Assembly (NCBI GenBank): GCA_021157445.1
Contig: JAGGWM010000179.1
Location: forward strand, 1-5,211
Source: Thermococcus sp.
GTDB lineage: Archaea > Methanobacteriota_B > Thermococci > Thermococcales > Thermococcaceae
Reading direction: 5' to 3'
DNA length: 5,211 nt
Shown here: in pieces, positions 1-5,211 of the stretch
How the letters are laid out: each line of letters begins with the position of its first letter
How positions within the stretch are numbered: the first letter of the stretch is position 1
The notes under the pieces: generated by a model
Databases searched by the model: none
Seen by the model: the letters and a program-made list of their open reading frames with translations, nothing else
Told to the model about the DNA's origin: nothing
Position numbers and translations under genes: made by a program

Positions 1-1
1 G

Positions 2-1745
<1,744 letters not shown>

Positions 1746-1749
<4 letters not shown>

Positions 1750-2861
1750 ATTATGGCTTTTTCAGTATTCTTATCAAATATGTGGATGTTGTCCAAGTCG
1801 ACTACTATTTTAACCTTACTCCCGACTTCAAGAGGTATGTGGCCTGGGAGCTTCACCTTTATGATATTTCCGCTTCCTATATTGGCATGCACAATTGTAT
1901 CTGTACCTAGAGCCTCGATGAAGTCAACTATTCCTTCTATTGTTGTGCTTCTCTTTACGTGCTCCAGAGATGAGACACTTTCTATGGTCATGTGTTCTGG
2001 TCTTATGCCGAAGACAACTGTTTTATCTATATACTTCTCTAAAAGCTCTTTGAAGTCACTTGACAGTGGAATTTCAAATCCTTCTCCCTCTAGGGTTATG
2101 GAGTCTTCCTTTTCTTTAACACTCACCTCAAGTAAGTTCATCTCAGGAGCGCCTATGAATGTTGCGACGAATATTGATTTGGGCTTCAAGTAAACTTCCG
2201 TTGGTGGCCCAACTTGGAGGAGCTTTCCTTGATTCATTACCGCTATTCTGTCGCCCATTGTCATAGCCTCAACCTGGTCGTGGGTAACGTATATTGTGGT
2301 AACCTTTAACTTTGTTTGGAGCTTTTTAATCTCTGCCCTCATTGCAACTCTAAGTTTGGCATCGAGATTGGAAAGCGGTTCATCCATAAGCAGAACGTTC
2401 GGCTCAACAACTATTGCCCTTGCCACAGCAACCCTTTGCCTCTGACCACCGCTGAGCTGAGCGGGATACCTGTCGAGGAGCTCTTCTATTTGAAGCAGCT
2501 CCGCAGCCCATCTAACCTTTTTATCTATCTCCTCTTTTGGATACTTTTTAATCTTCAGCGGAAAGGCTATGTTATCATAAACTGTCATGTGGGGCCAGAC
2601 CGCATAGCTCTGGAAAACCATCGAGATGTTTCTATCCTTGGGGGGAAGGTAGGTTACGTCTTTGTCTTCAAACCATATCTTTCCGCCTGTTGGTGTTTCC
2701 AAGCCCGCTATCATCCTGAGCGTTGTAGTCTTTCCACAACCACTCGGCCCGAGGAGTACAAGGAATTCTCCATCTTTTATGGTTAGGTTTACCCCATCAA
2801 CTGCCTTTACCCTTCCATTATCAAAATACTTCTTGAGGTTCTCAAGCCTGACTTCCACCAT
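1746..2861 (-). CDS. malK: MalK-type sugar ABC transporter ATP-binding protein
   Basis: Cytoplasmic ATPase subunit (dimer) that powers the MalF/MalG-like channel. At 371 residues it has the full CUT1 MalK length. Motifs in order: possible A-loop aromatic Tyr12/Phe13, Walker A GPSGCGKT (38-45), Q-loop Gln84, signature LSGGQ (136-140), Walker B VLLMD (156-160) with catalytic Glu161, D-loop SNLD (164-167) and H-loop His194. A C-terminal regulatory TOBE/OB domain follows from about 236, with the typical GIRPEH at 285-290. All catalytic residues are intact. From memory it closely resembles the structurally solved Pyrococcus horikoshii MalK, often called a multi-sugar ATPase. The gene starts 10 bases after the malG-like stop behind GAGGTG, and its TGA overlaps the regulator's ATG. 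The family assignment is firm; the substrate is not, because MalK proteins can serve several importers. The symbol denotes the family, not proof of maltose transport. Confidence 0.95.
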
Positions 2862-2867
2862 TTTTCA

Positions 2868-2873
2868 CACCTC
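2868..2873 (-). promoter_or_regulatory. Ribosome binding site of the malK-like gene, built on the preceding stop
   Basis: GAGGTG lies 6 bases before the ATG at 2861. Its first two bases are the last two of the TGA that ends the malG-like gene, so termination of one gene takes place at the initiation signal of the next. This fits coupled translation. Confidence 0.75.
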
Positions 2874-3705
2874 ATTTTAGTGTTATACCCCACATTGTTA
2901 CCAGATACTTCCTAGCAAAAAATATGAACGTTATGGCTGGCAATATCATAATGAATGCTGCTGCGAATTTGTAATAATCCGGCGCCGCTCCTCCGCTTGC
3001 TCCTGCCATTATTGACAAAATTTGGGCTGGTAGAGTTCTATGGGATAGCGTTAAAATTGAAGCTACGAAAACTTCGTTCCATGACATGACGAAAGTGAAC
3101 ATTGCAGCTGCAGCTAAACCTGGCAGTGCTAGGGGTAGGGTAATTCTGAAGAATGATCCGAATCTTGTAAGTCCAAACACCATACCAGCTTCTTCAAGCT
3201 CCGTGGAAACACCTGCAAAGATGCTTGAGGTTATTAACACCACAAAGGGAAGTGCCATAGCAGTATGGGCGAGGGCAACTCCGAGTAAGGTATCTATGAG
3301 GTTGAGCTTTATGTAAAGAACTACGAGAGGGATTGCCATTACAGGTATTGGAAACATTCTAAGAGCCACTATCGAAAGCTTTATGGTGTCCTTTCCAGGG
3401 AAGAGGAACTTTGCCACAGCGTATCCAGCTGGAATTCCGAGGGCAAAGCTTATGGTTATTGTGATCAACGCAACAATAACACTGTTTTTAATTCCATCCA
3501 ATGCTCCGAGCGTGAAAAGGAGGGTTTTGACGTATTTTATTGTAAAGCTCGTTGGGAGGATCTTCTTTGGGTCATAGTAATCTCTTGGAAGGGCAAAGCC
3601 ATAGAGCGTTGAGATTATTATTGGGATTACTATCCAAGCAACCACAGTAAAAATAAACGTATAAAAGATCAGCTTTTTTAGCATGAACTTTGTTTCGTCG
3701 TTCAT
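2872..3705 (-). CDS. malG: MalG-type sugar ABC transporter permease
   Basis: Inner of the two channel subunits in the operon order, 277 residues and membrane-embedded. Six hydrophobic segments are visible at roughly 12-34, 73-95, 108-131, 142-164, 196-217 and 246-267. The cytoplasmic EAA loop that docks on the ATPase lies at about 171-195, with EEAG, Gly178, Ile188 and LPLALP; this is the BPD_transp_1 signature. The C-terminus (YLVTMWGITLK) resembles the MalG tail, which in the E. coli transporter reaches towards MalK. The start is well fixed by GGAGGTGA 4 bases ahead of the ATG at 3705. That ATG overlaps the malF-like TGA by four bases, and the gene is followed by the malK-like gene after 10 bases. 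Assignment to the CUT1 permease family is secure; the transported sugar is unknown. Confidence 0.93.
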   Translation of the reverse strand: MNDETKFMLKKLIFYTFIFTVVAWIVIPIIISTLYGFALPRDYYDPKKILPTSFTIKYVKTLLFTLGALDGIKNSVIVALITITISFALGIPAGYAVAKFLFPGKDTIKLSIVALRMFPIPVMAIPLVVLYIKLNLIDTLLGVALAHTAMALPFVVLITSSIFAGVSTELEEAGMVFGLTRFGSFFRITLPLALPGLAAAAMFTFVMSWNEVFVASILTLSHRTLPAQILSIMAGASGGAAPDYYKFAAAFIMILPAITFIFFARKYLVTMWGITLK

Positions 3706-4556
3706 CTTCTCACCTCCAGATACTCGGCCTTCATGAACTTAATATAGAGTGCTCCGAGCAGTATTGAAAGCCCCGCTATTACCAAGGCATAGATTGATGC
3801 CACGTCGTATTCTTTTAGTTCTGTTAGCCTGTAAAATCCTTCTCCGGCCAGGATTGGAATGTCTCTTCCAGCAAGTATCCAGACTATACCGAATATCTGC
3901 ATTGCAAAGAGCGTTCTGATTATTAGTGCACTCTGGATGCTTGGCTTTAAGAGGGGAATCACTATCTTCCTTAGCCTTGTCCAGTAGTCTGCTCCAAATA
4001 CTTCTGCAGCCTCTAGGTATTCGTTGCTTATCATCTGAAGTCCAGCGAGGATTATAACAAAGACTATTGAGGTTGCTCTCCAAAGCTCGGCTAAAACAAT
4101 AGCCAGAAACTCCATGTGGCGGTATTGATACCCAAAGAAGTAAATAGGCTGGTGAATAAGCCCAATATTCAGAAGAAGCTTATTCAAAAATCCACTTGGG
4201 GAGAGTATGGCGTACCATATCAAACCGGCAGCAACGTCACTTATAGTTAGGGGGATTGTGAGGGCATAAATAGTAAAATCTTTCCCTTTAAACGCTCTAT
4301 TAACAGTGAGGGCTAGTATAAGGGCCAATCCAACTTGAGTTGGAACAATAACCCCCGCAAGGGCTATGGTATATTTTAAAGCATCCCAAAAATAAGGATC
4401 TGCAAAGGTCTTCCTAACAGTTGCGAGGGAAAACTGTCCGTTTTGAGTGAATGCAATATATAGGGCTTGAACAAGTGGATATCCAACAAAAAACAGCAGG
4501 TACGCAAATGCAGGCAAAATTAAAAAATAAGGAATATAGGAGGACTTTACCTTCAT
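3702..4556 (-). CDS. malF: MalF-type sugar ABC transporter permease
   Basis: Channel subunit partnering the MalG-like protein, 284 residues. Hydrophobic segments lie at roughly 8-30, 61-84, 96-117, 150-172, 206-228 and 252-273, giving six predicted spans. This is the usual archaeal and Gram-positive form; it lacks the extra N-terminal spans and large periplasmic loop of E. coli MalF. The EAA loop at about 181-207 reads LEAAEVFGADYW, then IPLLKPS, close to the consensus EAA---GA----I-LP---P. It starts 10 bases after the binding-protein gene, behind GGGAGGT, and its TGA overlaps the ATG of the malG-like gene. The paired order binding protein, F, G, K is the standard CUT1 importer arrangement. 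Substrate unknown; the symbol is a family label. Confidence 0.93.
   Translation of the reverse strand: MKVKSSYIPYFLILPAFAYLLFFVGYPLVQALYIAFTQNGQFSLATVRKTFADPYFWDALKYTIALAGVIVPTQVGLALILALTVNRAFKGKDFTIYALTIPLTISDVAAGLIWYAILSPSGFLNKLLLNIGLIHQPIYFFGYQYRHMEFLAIVLAELWRATSIVFVIILAGLQMISNEYLEAAEVFGADYWTRLRKIVIPLLKPSIQSALIIRTLFAMQIFGIVWILAGRDIPILAGEGFYRLTELKEYDVASIYALVIAGLSILLGALYIKFMKAEYLEVRR
3710..3717 (-). promoter_or_regulatory. Strong ribosome binding site of the malG-like gene, inside malF
   Basis: GGAGGTGA lies 4 bases before the ATG at 3705. It is a full match to the archaeal consensus and the strongest site in the window. It is embedded in the last codons of the malF-like gene, where it encodes most of the C-terminal LEVRR. 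This fixes the start and may let the second permease be made independently of, or coupled to, the first. Confidence 0.8.
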
Positions 4557-4559
4557 GGT

Positions 4560-4566
4560 ACCTCCC
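4560..4566 (-). promoter_or_regulatory. Ribosome binding site of the malF-like gene
   Basis: GGGAGGT directly follows the TGA of the binding-protein gene and lies 3 bases before the ATG at 4556. It fills most of the 10-base gap between the two genes, leaving no room for a separate promoter. Confidence 0.7.
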
Positions 4567-5211
4567 TCATGGAATCTCTTGTCCCATCTCTTGGAAGAGT
4601 TGCTTTACTTGTGGACCGAGTTCTTTGACGACCTTTTCTGGGTCTTCGCCCTTGAGGACAATTCTCTCAAAGGCCGTTCTGTATGCGTTTGTGAACTGTC
4701 CTCCCTTCTCGCCAAGGTTTGGAATCATTGCTACCACTGCATCTGGGGTTGCAGATTGAGCCGTAACACCCTCAGCTAATATCTTGAGAGGTCCGCTTGG
4801 GATTGCTCCCGTTGCTTCTTGTACCGTCGGGAAGAATCCAACGTTTTCGAGGATCTTTACTTGTGTCTCCGGCTTTGTAAGGTAGTCAATTAATTTCCAT
4901 GCTTCATCTGGGTGAGGAGCGTTCTTTGGAATTGCCAATCCTGCCACTACCAAGATGAATCCTCTTCCCTTTGGTCCCCTTGGCACTGGAACAACTACGA
5001 ACTGGTCTGGGCTTGTCTCTATTGCGTTCTTGATTCTTGCAGTGTGATCCCATGCAAGCATGACCTCTCCTCTAAGGAGTGGATCGCCCATGGCGTCCCA
5101 TGTTGTGCTTGCTGGATTGACGTATTGCCAGAGCTCTCTGAGGTACTTCCACATCTCCACTGCCTCTGGACTGTCGAAGTTCTTTGCTTGGTATCCTGTG
5201 AAGCTTGGGTA
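4567..5211 (-). CDS. malE: Sugar ABC transporter substrate-binding protein, C-terminal part (partial)
   Basis: Extracellular, probably membrane-anchored, binding protein that captures the sugar and hands it to the permease. Only the last 214 residues are in the window; the frame is open to the right edge and the N-terminus, with any signal or lipoprotein peptide, lies beyond it. A GTG at 5160 is internal and is not the start. The fragment fits the second half of a family 1 solute-binding protein. It has AVEMWKYLREL near the left end, a low-complexity Arg/Gly/Pro turn (PRGPKGRG), then AGLAIPKNAPHPDEAW (about 90-105), the helix carrying KPETQ, and NVGFFPT (about 123-129), the usual hinge-side pattern. 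It is first of the visible operon genes. By eye it is not clearly the P. furiosus trehalose/maltose-binding protein, so the ligand is left open; the symbol marks position and family only. Confidence 0.88.
   Translation of the reverse strand, partial: YPSFTGYQAKNFDSPEAVEMWKYLRELWQYVNPASTTWDAMGDPLLRGEVMLAWDHTARIKNAIETSPDQFVVVPVPRGPKGRGFILVVAGLAIPKNAPHPDEAWKLIDYLTKPETQVKILENVGFFPTVQEATGAIPSGPLKILAEGVTAQSATPDAVVAMIPNLGEKGGQFTNAYRTAFERIVLKGEDPEKVVKELGPQVKQLFQEMGQEIP

Noticed and set aside
1753..2193. 146-codon open frame on the + strand, opposite the 3' part of the malK-like gene
   Set aside because: Composition is rich in Ser, Met and Phe, as expected from the reverse complement of a Lys/Glu-rich gene. 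It has no recognisable family.
2316..2786. 156-codon open frame on the + strand, opposite the malK-like gene
   Set aside because: It lies wholly within the strongly conserved ATPase coding region. Its translation (Cys- and Pro-rich, no domain) looks like a shadow frame, and no ribosome site or promoter was seen.
3739..4083. 114-codon minus-strand frame inside the malF-like gene
   Set aside because: It overlaps a clear permease on the same strand in another frame, and its basic, Ser/Arg-rich translation shows no membrane segments or motifs.
5158..5160. GTG as the start of a short binding-protein gene
   Set aside because: The frame continues open to the window edge with sequence in keeping with a solute-binding protein, so the GTG is an internal Val codon and the gene is simply cut by the window.

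Overview
The window looks like part of a hyperthermophilic euryarchaeal genome of the order Thermococcales (Pyrococcus/Thermococcus group). Three things suggest this: a short archaeal-type triosephosphate isomerase, a TrmB-family sugar regulator, and a MalK-type ATPase that, from memory, strongly resembles the crystallised Pyrococcus horikoshii MalK. Strong GGAGGTGA-type ribosome binding sites and very tight gene packing fit the same group. The genus cannot be fixed by eye.

Layout: on the + strand, tpiA (about 44-721) is complete. Everything from 718 to the right edge is one compact minus-strand operon, read right to left: the C-terminal part of a sugar-binding protein (4567-5211, cut by the window edge), two permease genes (malF-like 3702-4556 and malG-like 2872-3705), the ATPase gene (malK-like 1746-2861), and a TrmB-family regulator (718-1749). 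The junctions alternate between 10-bp gaps (binding protein/malF, malG/malK) and 4-bp ATGA overlaps (malF/malG, malK/regulator). This points to one polycistronic mRNA with translational coupling. The operon promoter and any regulator binding site should lie upstream of the binding-protein gene, outside the window.

How it works together: the genes encode a CUT1-type carbohydrate ABC importer (extracellular binding protein, MalF/MalG channel, and MalK dimer with C-terminal TOBE/OB domain) plus its probable local sugar-sensing transcription factor. The imported sugar would enter the modified glycolytic pathway, in which triosephosphate isomerase acts. tpiA is only a convergent neighbour, not a member of the operon; the two transcription units overlap at their stop codons. 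The sugar is not identifiable from the sequence. The known trehalose/maltose operon of this group carries treT and places trmB before malK, whereas here no treT is seen and the regulator follows malK, so this may be a different sugar system.

There is no gene-free stretch over 300 bases, and no RNA gene, CRISPR array, insertion sequence or repeat was seen. Almost every base is coding. I did not find a convincing novel system; the points of interest are the unassigned importer-regulator pair, the overlapping convergent ends and the start-codon choices.
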